From the NCBI GenBank assembly GCA_036265385.1, contig DATAPD010000032.1, positions 62,001 through 126,000 of the forward strand: a DNA stretch of 64,000 nt, read 5' to 3'. Position 1 is the first letter of the stretch; every line of letters begins with the position of its first letter. This document shows positions 18,310 through 26,720 of the stretch, in pieces. Position numbers and translations under genes: made by a program. The notes under the pieces are model-generated. The model did no database searches, was not told the origin of the DNA, and was given only the letters and a program-made list of their open reading frames with translations. Source of the stretch: DATAPD01 sp036265385. GTDB lineage: Bacteria; Acidobacteriota; Terriglobia; Terriglobales; Acidobacteriaceae.

Positions 18310-19587
18310 TTATTTCTTCTTTCCCGGCAAACTTGCAGGGTTCTCGTGAGTCCTCTCGCGGAAGCCGCCTTTCATTCCAGTCGCTAAGCCAACGCTCGAT
18401 TCTCCAAACCTGTCGCGTACTTTATCCGCGGCTGCCAACGCTTGCTTCCACCGATCATCGCGTTTCGGATCCAGCAGGTTCATCTGTCCCGCATCTTCAT
18501 CGAAGCCTGAGGTTTGCACGCCCAAAAGTCTGACAGTGAACCCCTTCTTCCAGTTCTTGTGAAACAGACGCCGCGCTTCTTCAAAGATCTCCACGTCCAC
18601 TTGTGTGGGACGCGCGAGGCTGTGCGCGCGTGTGATTGTGGTGAAATCGGTATAACGCAGCTTTAACTGGATCGTTCGTGCACGCGCGTTCGCTTCCCGC
18701 AAACGCCGTCCCACCATTTCCGACAAGCGCATTAACGTCGACTCGATCTTTTGCACATCCGCGGTGTCATCGTTGTAAGTATGTTCGTGGCTGATCGACT
18801 TCGCTGCCGTGTCCTCGCCCACTTCCGTATCGAACCATCCGCCGGCATCAAATCCGCGAGACTTGCCCGCCAGCGCGAGGCCCCACTTTCCGAACTTCTC
18901 TTCCAATTCGTCATCCCCGAAGCGCGCCAGGTCTCCCACGCGCTCAATGCCGAGCGCATGAAGATTCTGCTCGGTGACTTTGCCGACGCCGGGGATGTCA
19001 CGTACATCGAGTGGCGCCAAAAATTTCGCCTCTTCCCCAGGCACGACCCACAGCACGCCATTCGGCTTCGCCTTCGCCGATCCCACCTTGGCGACCAGTC
19101 GTGAACTTCCAATTCCGACCGAACAATTCAGTGAAGTTTTCTCTTTCATCGCCTGGTGAAGACGATGCGCCGCTTTCAGCGGCGGGCCGTGCAGGCGCTC
19201 TGTACCGGTCATGTCGAGGTACGCTTCGTCGATCGACGCCATCTCGACAAGCGGAGAATACGTGCAGAGCACGTCGTGAACTTTGTGCGAGTACTCGCGG
19301 TACCGCTCGGGATGCCCGTCGACAAAAATCGCTGGCGGACAGAGCTTCGCTGCCGTGCGCAGTGGCATCGCCGAATGCACGCCATACTTTCGCGCTTCGT
19401 ACGAGGCTGCTGAGACAACTCCACGCTCATCCCGTTGTCCGCCTACCACCACCGGTTTGCCTTTCAAGGTCGGATCGAATAGTTCTTCGACCGAAACAAA
19501 GAAAGCATCCATGTCCACATGGAAGATGGTGCGGGGAAACGGTGGGGCCGATTCGACAGGCGTCGCGTTGAGCACGGGGGGTGTCAT
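18310..19587 (-). CDS. dinB: DNA polymerase IV (Y-family translesion polymerase)
   Basis: The product has 425 residues. The palm motif FHVDMDAFFVSVEELFDP (residues 22-39) supplies the first catalytic aspartates, and SIDEAYLDMTG near 118-128 supplies the second Asp-Glu pair. The steric region YEARKYGVHSAMP is intact. A helix-hairpin-helix (DIPGVGKVTEQNLHALGIE) and a little-finger domain follow. The C-terminus ends in Lys residues without a clear QLxLF clamp-binding box, although QMNLLDP near 379 could serve. It performs error-prone bypass of damaged DNA. The exact start is uncertain, as about 17 residues precede the conserved domain. Confidence 0.95.
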   Translation of the reverse strand: MTPPVLNATPVESAPPFPRTIFHVDMDAFFVSVEELFDPTLKGKPVVVGGQRDERGVVSAASYEARKYGVHSAMPLRTAAKLCPPAIFVDGHPERYREYSHKVHDVLCTYSPLVEMASIDEAYLDMTGTERLHGPPLKAAHRLHQAMKEKTSLNCSVGIGSSRLVAKVGSAKAKPNGVLWVVPGEEAKFLAPLDVRDIPGVGKVTEQNLHALGIERVGDLARFGDDELEEKFGKWGLALAGKSRGFDAGGWFDTEVGEDTAAKSISHEHTYNDDTADVQKIESTLMRLSEMVGRRLREANARARTIQLKLRYTDFTTITRAHSLARPTQVDVEIFEEARRLFHKNWKKGFTVRLLGVQTSGFDEDAGQMNLLDPKRDDRWKQALAAADKVRDRFGESSVGLATGMKGGFRERTHENPASLPGKKK

Positions 19588-19961
19588 GGCGAGATCCGCG
19601 GACCCAGATTGTCTGATCTCGCAAATTGTATCAACGGTGACAACACGTGTTTTTCACAACGCTTAGCCGATCCGATAGTTGAAAACTATTACTTTCGGCT
19701 GGGTCGGTTAACTTTGGAGTTTGCCCAAAATAGCCGGAACGCTTTTAGAAGCGTTTTAAGGCTCCTCTTGATTGTCGGACGACCTCAGCGTCGTCCCGAG
19801 CCTCAACAAGGTCACCAGGGGGCTGCAAATGCGAGGAATGCCATTCTAGGCGGCCCTCTGAACAGCTTTTAGGCAATCTAATCAACCGTGGCCCGGGTAA
19901 TCGGCAGTCCCACTTTGTAGTTATCAACAGCTTATACGCAATTTCAATAAGTTAACAACGA
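19588..19961. other. 374-base gap between glgA and dinB with two perfect hairpins
   Basis: No convincing gene is present; a 60-codon minus-strand frame here has no recognisable features. Two perfect 7-bp hairpins stand out: AACGCTT/AAGCGTT (19738-19744 and 19749-19755, loop TTAG) and GGACGAC/GTCGTCC (19777-19783 and 19790-19796, loop CTCAGC). They may end the glgA transcript or fold in a leader RNA of dinB. I could not find a LexA box I would defend. Confidence 0.5.
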
Positions 19962-21425
19962 TCAGCTCGCTAGCGCTGCTATTTTGGCTTGTCGAAGGCG
20001 TTCGTAAAGCTTGCTGTACTCGCGCGCCGATGTTGCCCACGAGAAGTCCTTGGCCATTCCATTTCGCATCAGCTGCTGCCAGGATGTGCGGTCTCGAAAA
20101 TCTTCGAGTGCACGCTTTACGGTTGCGAGCAGTGCTTCGCCGCTATAGTCAACGAACTTGAATCCAGTTCCCTTCCCGGTACGCGGGTCCCAAGGCTCGA
20201 TCGTATCGTCGAGCCCACCGGTTGCTCTCACGATCGGCACGGTCCCATACTTCAAACTGTAGATCTGGTTCAATCCGCACGGCTCATAGTGCGAAGGCAT
20301 CAGGAACATGTCCGCGCCCGCTTCAATCTTGTGAGCCAGTTTGTTGTCATATGCAATCTTCACGGCGATCTTGTGCGGATAGTGACGTTGCAGCCGGCGG
20401 AACATTTCCTCGTAAGATGCGTCACCTGATCCCAGCACGGTAAGAATCATCTCCTCGCGTGCCAATCTATCCACAATCTGCGAAATGAGGTCGAATCCTT
20501 TCTGCTCAGCGAACCGCGAGACGATTCCAATCACCGGCAGTTCCGTTTCCGCGTTCGCGATTCCAAACTGCGCGAGCAAGTCCTGCTTGCATTTCTTCTT
20601 GCCGGATAAGTCCTGTGCTGAAAAGCTCGCCGCGATGCAATTATCCGTTTCGGGACTCCATTCGTTGTAGTCGACACCGTTCAAGATTCCAGCTACGTTC
20701 GAATTGCGCGTTCGCAAGACACCTTCAAGGCCAAATCCATACTCGGAGGTCTGAATCTCTTGCGCATACTTACGGCTGACGGTACTCACCGCATCCGCCG
20801 TGACCAACGCGCCTTTAAGGAAATTGACTTGCCCAAAAAATTCCAACCGCGAAATCGTGAACAGGTCCCACGGCAACATGAGTAACGGAAGGATTTCTGG
20901 CGGGAACAGGCCCTGGTAGCCGATGTTGTGCACGGTCAGAAGCGTCGAAACTTCACGAAAGGCGGGATCCTGCGCGTACACAGTGCGCAGCAAGATCGGT
21001 ACTAAAGCGCTCTGCCAGTCATGGCAATGGAATATGTGCGGCACACCGAGAATTTTCGAGGCCTCGAGCGCAGCACGGCAAAACAAGGCAAACCGTTCCG
21101 CATTATCCGGGAAGTCGCCCGACGGAGTTCCATATAGACCATCCCTTTCGAAGTATTCGGGATAATCGATGAAGTAATAGCGAACTCCAGCCGTGTTTTC
21201 CCCCGTCACTACTGAGCAAAAGCGGTATTGGTCATCGAAGGGGACGGTAATGCTTCGCACAACCAGCTGCGGCTCATAGGGCCGAGTGGGCCGATAACGA
21301 GGGATGTAAACACTGATCTGGTGTCCGAGGTTTGCCAGCGCTTTCGGCAATGCACCCACGACATCAGCGAGGCCGCCCGTTTTGGAGAACGGCACGCACT
21401 CCGATGCCACGAACGCGATGTGCAT
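19962..21425 (-). CDS. glgA: Glycogen synthase (ADP-glucose, GT5)
   Basis: GlgA extends alpha-1,4-glucan using ADP-glucose. The product has about 487 residues, normal for the family. The N-terminus (HIAFVASECVPFSKTGGLAD) carries the KTGGLAD donor-binding motif. The C-terminal domain has FAEQKGFDLI and the GT-B loop MPSHYEPCGLNQIYSLKYGT, with the conserved glutamates. I place the start at ATG 21425; a TTG four codons upstream directly abuts GGAGG and is too close to it. No other glycogen genes are adjacent. It is divergent from rsmA. Confidence 0.95.
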   Translation of the reverse strand: MHIAFVASECVPFSKTGGLADVVGALPKALANLGHQISVYIPRYRPTRPYEPQLVVRSITVPFDDQYRFCSVVTGENTAGVRYYFIDYPEYFERDGLYGTPSGDFPDNAERFALFCRAALEASKILGVPHIFHCHDWQSALVPILLRTVYAQDPAFREVSTLLTVHNIGYQGLFPPEILPLLMLPWDLFTISRLEFFGQVNFLKGALVTADAVSTVSRKYAQEIQTSEYGFGLEGVLRTRNSNVAGILNGVDYNEWSPETDNCIAASFSAQDLSGKKKCKQDLLAQFGIANAETELPVIGIVSRFAEQKGFDLISQIVDRLAREEMILTVLGSGDASYEEMFRRLQRHYPHKIAVKIAYDNKLAHKIEAGADMFLMPSHYEPCGLNQIYSLKYGTVPIVRATGGLDDTIEPWDPRTGKGTGFKFVDYSGEALLATVKRALEDFRDRTSWQQLMRNGMAKDFSWATSAREYSKLYERLRQAKIAALAS

Positions 21426-21561
21426 GTGGTAGCGCAACCTCCGTTGGAACCGGTCAGGCCCGGTCCACGATATGATGGTAAGTGTTCGGCCCCACCCACG
21501 AAGTTCGGAGGCCGCGGCAAGAACCGTGCCAGTTTAATTGGCGCGATGAAAGAGGGTCAAC

Positions 21562-22419
21562 GTGCCCAAAACTTCCGCGCGTCCCCGCCGCAGCTCGAAG
21601 CCAAAGCTGGGTCAGCATTTCCTGGCGAGCGAATCGGCGGCACTGCGCATTGTCGAAGAACTCGGCGATATCAGCGAAAGCACGGTCATCGAAATCGGGC
21701 CCGGGCGAGGCGCGCTCACCGCTCTGCTCGCGCAACACGCGCGGCGTCTCATCGCGATTGAACTGGATCGCGTTCTAGCCGCCCAATTGCGAATGCAGTT
21801 TAACCAAACTCCTAATCTTGAAGTGATCGAAGGAGACGTTCTGTCGATCGACTTCGACACCATTCTCGGCCCGCGGCCCGGATTTCAGAGGCCTGGTCTA
21901 ACCCTCGAACCCGAACGCGCACATGTGGTTGGCAATCTTCCCTACTACATCACTTCGGACATCCTGCTCCATCTATTTAAGTATCGCCGCCACTTTTCCT
22001 CGCTGGTAATCATGGTTCAAAAAGAAGTCGCGGATCGGCTCGCGGCAAAGCCGGGGACCAGCGAATACGGATTGCTCTCAGCCACCGCGCAGCTTTACGC
22101 GCGAGTGGAGAAGCTTTTCACTCTCCCTCCGGGAGCATTCGTTCCGCCCCCGAAGGTGCACTCAACCGTAGTTCGTCTCACGATTGAGCCTCGCCTCGAA
22201 AAACTGCTCGTTCCCGAAAATGATTTCATTCAGTTTTTAAAATTGTCATTTGGTCAAAAACGTAAGACCTTGTGGAACAATCTGAAAGAAGAGCATGATG
22301 CCGGAGCGTTGAAAGCCGCGCTCGCGGAAACAGGGATCAAGCCGACGGTGCGCGCTGAAGCACTTTCGCTGGAACGAAGCGCAGCGCTGTTTCGCGCGCT
22401 CCACAGTACTGCCAGCTGA
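21562..22419 (+). CDS. rsmA: 16S rRNA (adenine1518/1519-N6)-dimethyltransferase
   Basis: RsmA (KsgA) dimethylates two adjacent adenines near the 3' end of 16S rRNA during 30S maturation. The 285-residue product begins with GTG. It shows KPKLGQHFLAS (residues 13-23), the SAM loop VIEIGPGRGALT (41-52), IAIELDR (69-75) and the catalytic VVGNLPYYITSDIL (about 121-134). The C-terminal RNA-binding region includes FGQKRKTLWNNL. All key motifs are intact. The memo-like gene follows by 24 bases and is probably cotranscribed. Confidence 0.95.
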   Translation: MPKTSARPRRSSKPKLGQHFLASESAALRIVEELGDISESTVIEIGPGRGALTALLAQHARRLIAIELDRVLAAQLRMQFNQTPNLEVIEGDVLSIDFDTILGPRPGFQRPGLTLEPERAHVVGNLPYYITSDILLHLFKYRRHFSSLVIMVQKEVADRLAAKPGTSEYGLLSATAQLYARVEKLFTLPPGAFVPPPKVHSTVVRLTIEPRLEKLLVPENDFIQFLKLSFGQKRKTLWNNLKEEHDAGALKAALAETGIKPTVRAEALSLERSAALFRALHSTAS

Positions 22420-22443
22420 CTCGCTCGCAGGAAGGAGTTAGCC

Positions 22444-23256
22444 ATGTCCACCGCCGTGCGCACCCCCGCGGTCGCGGGAAGGTTTTATCCGGGTGACCGC
22501 GAAACGCTGTTGCGTACACTGGATTCCTTTCTCGGTGAAGACTCGCTTCCGGTACACGCCATCGGCTGCATCGCACCACATGCCGGATATATCTACTCGG
22601 GCGGAGTCGCGGGCGCTGTGTACACCCACGTTGTCATTCCGCAACAGTGCATCGTTCTGTGCCCGAACCACACTGGCATGGGACCGTCGCTTTCAATCAT
22701 GAGTTCCGGCACATGGCAGACTCCACTGGGCGAAGTGTCGATCGATGCTGGCCTCGCGGAAGGGCTCAAGTCCCGAATGTCGCAACTCACGGAAGATCAA
22801 AGCGCGCATTATCGCGAACACGCGATCGAAGTGCAGTTGCCTTTTCTCCAGGTGCGCCAGGATTCCCTTTCTTTCGTTCCGATCGCAGTGGGCACAAGTC
22901 GTTTCGAAGTCATGGAGCGGCTCGGAATGGTTCTTGCCGAAATCTGCTCGGCGCTCCCATCGAGTGCATTGATCATCGCTTCAAGTGACATGAATCACTA
23001 CGAGTCGGACGCCCTTACACGCATGAAGGACCATCTCGCTATCGACCGCATTCTGGAGTTGGATGCGAGAGGTCTTCACGACACCGTGATGAAGGAAAAC
23101 ATCAGCATGTGCGGCTTCGGGCCGACGGTCGCGATGCTGACCGCGGCGAATGCGCTCGGCGCAACGAAATCGGAGTTGGTACAGTACGCGACTTCAGGAG
23201 ATGTCTCTGGCGACCGGGATATGGTGGTCGGATATGCGGGCATGGTGGTTTGGTAA
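22444..23256 (+). CDS. amrB: MEMO1-family protein (AmmeMemoRadiSam system protein B)
   Basis: The product has 270 residues of the MEMO1/AmrB family. Characteristic segments are TPAVAGRFYPGD (residues 8-19), CIAPHAGYIYSGGVAG (about 43-58), LCPNHTGMGPSLSI, REHAIEVQLPFLQV (about 122-135) and ASSDMNHYES (about 180-189), with conserved His residues that could bind metal. In many prokaryotes this family travels with AMMECR1 and radical SAM partners, neither of which is adjacent here. Its biochemical role in bacteria is not settled. AGGAAGGAG lies just upstream of the ATG. It follows rsmA closely. Confidence 0.85.
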   Translation: MSTAVRTPAVAGRFYPGDRETLLRTLDSFLGEDSLPVHAIGCIAPHAGYIYSGGVAGAVYTHVVIPQQCIVLCPNHTGMGPSLSIMSSGTWQTPLGEVSIDAGLAEGLKSRMSQLTEDQSAHYREHAIEVQLPFLQVRQDSLSFVPIAVGTSRFEVMERLGMVLAEICSALPSSALIIASSDMNHYESDALTRMKDHLAIDRILELDARGLHDTVMKENISMCGFGPTVAMLTAANALGATKSELVQYATSGDVSGDRDMVVGYAGMVVW

Positions 23257-23274
23257 CGGGCTCGCTCTTTTTTC

Positions 23275-23347
23275 TCATTCCGAGCGGAGAACCATCTGTT
23301 TCAACCGTTCCCTAACGTTGTCATTCCGAGCGAAGCGAGGAAGCTGC
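23275..23347 (+). repeat. Two direct copies of a 'cattccgag' dispersed repeat
   Basis: A partial copy starts at 23275 (TCATTCCGAGCGGAGAACC). A fuller 28-base copy lies at 23320-23347, starting GTCATTCCGAGCGAAGCGAG. The fuller copy pairs as an inverted repeat with 23813-23840 on the other side of the GIY-YIG gene. Confidence 0.75.
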
Positions 23348-23391
23348 TCTTCCTAACGGCCGTCCTTAGCGGTCCCTTTGCCCCGTAGCGA

Positions 23392-23718
23392 TCATATGAC
23401 TGCAGTTACCCGCTCGGGAAAGGGGCTTCCCCACTCTGCCGCCAAGTCGGCCCACGCGGGATTCATCTGCTCGACGAGCGCGATCTTCTTTTCGCGCCGC
23501 CACTTCTTAATTTCAGTTTCCCGTAAGATCGCGTTGTTCACATAGCGGAAGGCTTCGTAGTACACAAGCCGCGTCGTTCGGTACCGGCGTGTGAATCCGC
23601 CTGCCTCTCCTGATTTGTGTTGGAGGACTCGTGCGAGGAGGAATCCTGTAACACCGACATAGAGCACTCTTCCCTTGCTTGCCATGATGTAAACGTAATA
23701 ACGCTTCTCTCTTGGCAT
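23392..23718 (-). CDS. Stand-alone GIY-YIG nuclease-domain protein
   Basis: The 108-residue protein is essentially one GIY-YIG domain. YYVYIMASKGRVLYVGVTG (residues 7-25) is the YIG core, followed by LLARVLQHKSGEAGGFTRRY, the YEAFRYVNNAILRETEIKKW segment holding the catalytic glutamate, and a basic C-terminus. This small family (YhbQ/UPF0213-like) is common in many copies in some bacterial phyla, and its function is not settled. The gene sits between 28-base inverted repeats (23320-23347 and 23813-23840), which suggests a mobile or formerly mobile unit. Confidence 0.88.
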   Translation of the reverse strand: MPREKRYYVYIMASKGRVLYVGVTGFLLARVLQHKSGEAGGFTRRYRTTRLVYYEAFRYVNNAILRETEIKKWRREKKIALVEQMNPAWADLAAEWGSPFPERVTAVI

Positions 23719-23812
23719 GCAAGTTTCTCTTGTAAGAATAATGAGGCCGCCTATTTCGAGCGGCGCTCCACCTCACATTGTGGCGTTCAGATTTACCACG
23801 GCATGGAAAAAA

Positions 23813-23840
23813 GCAGATTCCTCCCTTTGGTCGGAATGAC
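23813..23840 (-). repeat. Inverted copy of the 'cattccgag' repeat
   Basis: Read on the minus strand this matches 23320-23347 at 24 of 28 positions; mismatches are at positions 11, 13, 17 and 24. Together the two copies bracket the GIY-YIG gene, giving a unit of about 520 bases. Confidence 0.75.
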
Positions 23841-23855
23841 AAAGATGTTAGAGAT

Positions 23856-23882
23856 AAAAAATGGGCGGCCAAACGGCCGCCC
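23856..23882 (-). terminator. Rho-independent terminator of the FecR-like gene
   Basis: Read on the minus strand, a perfect 8-bp stem (GGGCGGCC / GGCCGCCC, 4-base loop, plus-strand 23863-23882) is followed by ATTTTTTATC. It lies 20 bases beyond the stop codon of the minus-strand gene ending at 23902. Confidence 0.88.
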
Positions 23883-23901
23883 GATTCATTTCAGTTCGGT
23901 T

Positions 23902-25287
23902 TCACCGATGCGGAGGAGACGAACTGCGTGGAGGTGACGATGAACGACCGCCGCCGCTCGAAGGCATTCGCATGGAAGGCGAACTCGTTCGACCGCCGCC
24001 AGAACCAGACCGTGCCGTCGAACCCGATGAGGTCGTCGTTCGAGAAGAGGTGCCCGTCGTCGTAGACGTGCTTGTCCTCGCTGACGGAGCCACCATGACG
24101 GCCTCGGGTCTTGTTCGAACTGTTACGGCACCCTCGTTCGAGACTCGCTTAGCAACTTTGTTTAAGTCTTTCACGCTGCCGCGAGTTAGGCCAAAGCCTG
24201 CCGAGTCTCGGCTGATCGTCAAACGGCGAGGTGGAATGTTAGTCGCTCCAGTTACCGGTCCACGTCCGACACTGACCACCGTTGCGGTCCGATTCGGTGG
24301 AGGTTGCGGCGGACGGAACCGATTCGGCGGATTAACAACTCGCGGAACCGTGTACCAGTTGTTCCAGCCACCTGGTTGCCACACCCAACCGTAGCCGGGC
24401 ACGAAGGCCCATCCACCATAGCGGTACGGCATCCATCCCCACGGATACGACGACACCCACGTGTAGCCAAATCCCGGATACCACATCCAAGCGCCGTCCA
24501 TCCAAGGATTCCATCCGGCGCCGACGAAATATGGCTGCCAGACTGTACCGTAGCCCGGGACGTTGTAATAGTTTCCGTAGTAGTTCAGGTCGCTTACACC
24601 GTAGCTGTACGGGTAGGAGCTCGAAGATTTACTTGCGAGATAGCGATCGTGATAGTCCAACTGCTCGCGATCCCATGCATCGTACGGATCATCTTCGATT
24701 TTCTTGGCAATCTCGTACTTGTCACCGTCGGTGAGGTTGAAGGTGGCAGTGTGTTTCTTGTCGACCTCAAAGTTTCCGGAAGCACCGGACACAGGCACTT
24801 CACCATCGAAGACGGCCACGTTTGCGTCCAGCGTCGTCACTTCAAGACGGAAGTGCGCTTCCTTCTGAAGTCGTATGGATTCTTGCGCGAACTTGACGGT
24901 GAAGTCATCGTCTTTTGCGCCGCGGAAATTCACGTAGGCGAGTCCCTCGTCGACGCTGGTGGTTGAGACCCGCACACCAGAGTCGCGCAAAGAAAGCTCG
25001 CTAAAAGTCAGTTTCGTGTCGGGCGCGATGCGGATGACACTGCCATTTTCGAATTCAACTTCCGCGCGGCCATCGTTCTTTGTTTGCAGAACGATGCCTT
25101 CTGTCACCGGCATGTTGAGAATTGCTTTTTCAGGACCGTCGCCCGTGTTGCGGTCAATCGTGACTGTCCCGCTGACATTACTGAGGCGAACGATACGAGC
25201 ATGCGACTCAGCGATTGCAGGAAAAGCTGCCGAAGCTACAAGCAGCATGCTAAGAACCAGCCCCATAGCTAGTTTCCAAGCGGACAT
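23902..25287 (-). CDS. FecR-domain, DUF6600-like exported protein with W/Y/G-rich repeats
   Basis: The product has about 461 residues from the chosen ATG, which follows GGGAGAC. A signal peptide (LAMGLVLSMLLVASAAFPAI) is followed by a FecR-like domain: RIVRLSNVSGTVTIDR, then VEFENGSVIRIAPDTKLTFS. The middle (about 220-330) is rich in Trp, Tyr, Gly and Pro with repeated units such as WVSSYPWGWMPYRYGGWAFV, the pattern of DUF6600 proteins. The tail is Arg/Ser/Thr/Gly-rich low complexity. It is probably a periplasmic or surface protein; there is no neighbouring sigma factor or receptor to suggest classical FecR signalling. Function unknown. Confidence 0.75.
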   Translation of the reverse strand: MSAWKLAMGLVLSMLLVASAAFPAIAESHARIVRLSNVSGTVTIDRNTGDGPEKAILNMPVTEGIVLQTKNDGRAEVEFENGSVIRIAPDTKLTFSELSLRDSGVRVSTTSVDEGLAYVNFRGAKDDDFTVKFAQESIRLQKEAHFRLEVTTLDANVAVFDGEVPVSGASGNFEVDKKHTATFNLTDGDKYEIAKKIEDDPYDAWDREQLDYHDRYLASKSSSSYPYSYGVSDLNYYGNYYNVPGYGTVWQPYFVGAGWNPWMDGAWMWYPGFGYTWVSSYPWGWMPYRYGGWAFVPGYGWVWQPGGWNNWYTVPRVVNPPNRFRPPQPPPNRTATVVSVGRGPVTGATNIPPRRLTISRDSAGFGLTRGSVKDLNKVAKRVSNEGAVTVRTRPEAVMVAPSARTSTSTTTGTSSRTTTSSGSTARSGSGGGRTSSPSMRMPSSGGGRSSSPPRSSSPPHR

Positions 25288-25475
25288 AAAGTTGTCTCCC
25301 AGGATTCTTCCCTTAATTATTAGAACACGGTTTATATCAGCGAGTTGCATGAATTCGGCGTGACCGGTAAGTAGATGTGGTGCCGAATCTTGTGCAGCTG
25401 GGCAGCAGGACACCCGCGCTGGTTTCGGGTGGCTCCATGACAGCACGGAGGTGTGCTTTGTTGATAGGTTAGGAG

Positions 25476-26543
25476 TTAGCCGTCCTTCTCGATCAGTTTG
25501 TCCAGAATACCGGACGCCGCTTCGAGGATCTCCTTGTCCAGCTTCCGGTTGGAGGCAATGGCTTCGGCCAGAGGAATCGAGACAATCTTATTCCCTCGCA
25601 GCGCCGCCATGTGTCCGAACTCGCCGCGGTGGACCATGTCGATGGCGCCTAAGCCGTAACGTGTGGCGAGCACGCGATCGAAAGCGCTGGGAGAACCGCC
25701 GCGCTGGATGTGTCCAAGAACGACTGATCGGCTCTCAAAGCCAGTGCGCTTCTCGATTTCCTTTGCGAGAACTGCGCCAATTCCGCCGAGTCGGAGATGA
25801 CCAAACTCATCACGTCCAACATCCTGGAGTACTGGCGCTCCATCGTGCATTTCGGCGCCACCGGAAAATTTGGCTCCCTCAGCCACCACAACGATTGAGA
25901 AGTATCGTCCACGCGCATGCCTTTGGCCGATAAGTTCTGCGACTTTGTCGACATCGAAAGGCACTTCGGGAACAAGGATGACGTCAGCGCCGCCCGCAAT
26001 GCCGCTGTAAGCAGCGATCCAACCCGAATCGCGTCCCATGACTTCAACGACGATGACGCGGTTGTGCGCTTCCGCGGTGGTATGTACGCGATCGATTGCG
26101 CTGGTAGCTACGTTGACCGCAGTATCAAAACCAAATGTAAAGTCTGTACCGGCGAGGTCGTTGTCGATAGTTTTGGGAACGCCGACGACTTTCGCGCCCC
26201 GCTCCGTCAGTTTCTGCGCGACTGATAGGGTGTCATCGCCACCGATCGCGATGAGCGCTTCCACTTTGTGTTTATTCATGCATGCGACGACACGGTCGAG
26301 ACCGTCGGAGTGTTTCGAAGGATTGGTGCGCGAAGTGCGCAGGATCGTGCCACCGCGCGGAAGGATGCCCGCGACCGTTTCCAAATCGAGCGGCATCGTT
26401 TTGTCTTCGACCAGTCCGCGCCAGCCTTCCATGAAACCAACGAATTCGTCCTCGTAATGAAATGAACCTTTCCGCACAATGGCGCGGATGACAGCATTTA
26501 ATCCAGGACAATCGCCTCCGCCGGTCAGGACTCCGATTCTCAT
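25476..26543 (-). CDS. 6-phosphofructokinase, pyrophosphate-type active site
   Basis: The product has 355 residues. It phosphorylates fructose 6-phosphate in glycolysis. Motifs are LTGGGDCPGLNAVIRA (7-22), IGGDDTLSVA (100-109), PKTIDNDLAGTDFTFGFDTA (123-142) and VVEVMGRDSGWIA. In E. coli PfkA numbering, which matches here, position 104 is Asp not Gly and position 124 is Lys not Gly. This pair is the published signature of pyrophosphate-dependent enzymes, while Asp127 is intact. PPi may therefore be the phosphoryl donor and the reaction reversible. I use ATG 26543, six bases after GGAG. The gene is divergent from the TonB-Sel1 gene. Confidence 0.9.
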   Translation of the reverse strand: MRIGVLTGGGDCPGLNAVIRAIVRKGSFHYEDEFVGFMEGWRGLVEDKTMPLDLETVAGILPRGGTILRTSRTNPSKHSDGLDRVVACMNKHKVEALIAIGGDDTLSVAQKLTERGAKVVGVPKTIDNDLAGTDFTFGFDTAVNVATSAIDRVHTTAEAHNRVIVVEVMGRDSGWIAAYSGIAGGADVILVPEVPFDVDKVAELIGQRHARGRYFSIVVVAEGAKFSGGAEMHDGAPVLQDVGRDEFGHLRLGGIGAVLAKEIEKRTGFESRSVVLGHIQRGGSPSAFDRVLATRYGLGAIDMVHRGEFGHMAALRGNKIVSIPLAEAIASNRKLDKEILEAASGILDKLIEKDG

Positions 26544-26720
26544 TGCCAACTCCTAAGATTGCAGAATGAATGCGTGTCTCGCGCGGTTGAATACACGTAT
26601 CGCGTTCAGCTTGCGGGTCTTTGAACCTGCGCGGAACGTACAAGGGTATCAAAAATCGTTTCAATATTGGGGTTATGGCGTTTATGCCGTCAAACGATGG
26701 GTTTGGTACACTCGCGCGCA
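26544..26720. promoter_or_regulatory. Divergent promoter region between pfk and TonB-Sel1 genes
   Basis: This 177-base gap lies between two divergent starts, so it should hold both promoters. I could not assign -35/-10 boxes with confidence and see no operator-like palindrome. Confidence 0.4.

Noticed and set aside
19745..19927. A 60-codon minus-strand frame between glgA and dinB
   Set aside because: No motif or ribosome binding site, and it spans the hairpin region; treated as intergenic.
21228..21761. Plus-strand frame of 177 codons spanning the glgA start and rsmA
   Set aside because: It reads antisense through glgA and out of frame into rsmA, with no motif of its own.
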